Of a DNA stretch of 64,000 nt, positions 63,593 to 64,000 are shown one piece after another. The DNA is from Bordetella parapertussis (GTDB lineage: Bacteria; Acidobacteriota; Terriglobia; Bryobacterales; Bryobacteraceae), in assembly GCA_943328975.2 (NCBI GenBank), contig CALQCC020000001.1, positions 124,001 through 188,000 on the forward strand. The letters are read 5' to 3'. Within the stretch, counting starts at the first letter, position 1. Each line of letters begins with the position of its first letter. A program made the translations under genes and the position numbers. The notes beneath the pieces were generated by a model. It was not told the origin of the DNA. It saw only the letters and a list, made by a program, of their open reading frames with translations, and did not search any database.

Positions 63593-64000
63593 ATGAATGC
63601 CAGCGATGTCCGATCTCGAATTCAAGTTTTCCGTGAAACGTTACGTTGGAGGGGCCCCGTACGTTGTGCCGTTCTAGCAGTCAGGGAGCTTCTGCGACCG
63701 ATTTTCGACTGGTACGTTTTCCATGTAGGAGAAACCGTTCTGACAAAGGAAACCGCGACAGCGCAAAAGCCATCGGGTTTCGTAGTCAAGATTTTCACCC
63801 GGGCAGACGGTATCGAGTGGGTGGAATCCCCGATGGCAGAGCTCCAGAACGCTAAGCCAGTGGATATTTCGTTGCGTCTCAAAAGGGGCGGGGCAGTGGC
63901 GGTTGCATTCGCAGGGGACAAGGCCGTTGGGTGCACGTGGATGACCCTGCGGAGCGGGTTGCCGATGCCTTTCCAATTAACTTGGGTGGTTAAGCCGAAA
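63593..64000 (+). CDS. 5' part of a gene running off the window, GNAT-like
   Basis: ATG 63593, with AGGG at ideal spacing, opens a frame of 136 codons that has no stop before the window end. It reads V-R-S-R-I-Q-V-F-R-E-T-L-R-W-R-G-P-V-R, later F-D-W-Y-V-F, W-V-E-S-P-M-A-E-L-Q-N-A-K-P, and A-V-A-F-A-G-D-K-A-V-G-C-T-W-M-T-L-R-S-G. The last stretch is like the acetyl-CoA-binding strand region of GNAT acyltransferases. The assignment rests on half a protein and is tentative. Confidence 0.6.
   Translation, partial: MNASDVRSRIQVFRETLRWRGPVRCAVLAVRELLRPIFDWYVFHVGETVLTKETATAQKPSGFVVKIFTRADGIEWVESPMAELQNAKPVDISLRLKRGGAVAVAFAGDKAVGCTWMTLRSGLPMPFQLTWVVKPK

Overview
The window looks like chromosomal DNA from an Acidobacteriota member of the Bryobacterales/Solibacter type. 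The supporting evidence is three traces of the TIGR03437 C-terminal domain that is abundant in Solibacter, two PEP-CTERM proteins, many small exported enzymes whose signal peptides end in AQ, a YpdA-type reductase, and a radical SAM protein of the tetraether/membrane-spanning-lipid synthase family. Codon use is G/C-rich throughout and genes are tightly packed. I see no tRNA, rRNA, CRISPR array, intact insertion sequence or prophage.

Layout. 1-8.7 kb: a run of exported proteins (ankyrin repeats, VOC, SGNH hydrolase, a heptaheme cytochrome fused to TPRs, carboxymuconolactone decarboxylase-like, SnoaL-like). 8.8-15.4 kb: a second VOC protein, an STGP-family orphan next to a TIGR03437 remnant, SRPBCC and PEP-CTERM proteins, a lipoprotein, an exported HpcH/HpaI aldolase and a pair of four-helix DMT transporter subunits. 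15.4-29.3 kb: housekeeping genes (YraN, a methyltransferase, ClpB, Lon, an M2 dipeptidase, an MBL/ODP hydrolase, an ECF sigma with an anti-sigma, AlaS, YpdA). 29.3-36 kb: two tandem thioredoxin-fold proteins coupled to an HEXXH protein, a 47-residue basic protein, a SUFU-domain protein, an alpha/beta hydrolase and the Tes-like radical SAM protein. 36.3-40.7 kb: a CotH protein and a metallophosphatase, both with TIGR03437 tails, and a PEP-CTERM protein.

40.66-44.0 kb is a vitamin B12 uptake operon: a promoter inside the preceding gene, a cobalamin riboswitch, btuF-btuD-btuC, and a short CobS-like gene whose catalytic DGLAD segment is missing. 44.0-53.1 kb, on the minus strand, is a complete cytochrome c maturation (system I) operon in the order ccmE-F-H-(CcmI-like)-(membrane protein)-A-B-C-D followed by a TolC-like gene. 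It is preceded by an ECF sigma factor and a membrane protein in the anti-sigma position whose exported tail carries a CxxCH heme-attachment motif. This suggests that heme attachment or redox state could feed back on cytochrome maturation. The window also encodes a client, the heptaheme cytochrome at 4.7-6.9 kb.

53.2-64 kb: RlmA, a GGDEF-EAL protein, an ApbE-DUF2271 fusion with a PepSY membrane protein (flavin-based extracytoplasmic electron transfer), an iron alcohol dehydrogenase/MmsA pair, a MetE-like methyltransferase, a DUF3820 protein, an Asp/Glu racemase-like protein and a gene that runs off the end. Gene junctions of the ATGA type are frequent (seven seen), so translational coupling is a general habit here. 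Best candidates for new biology: the CxxCH sigma/anti-sigma pair above the ccm operon, the Tes-like radical SAM protein, and the active-site-less CobS in the B12 operon.
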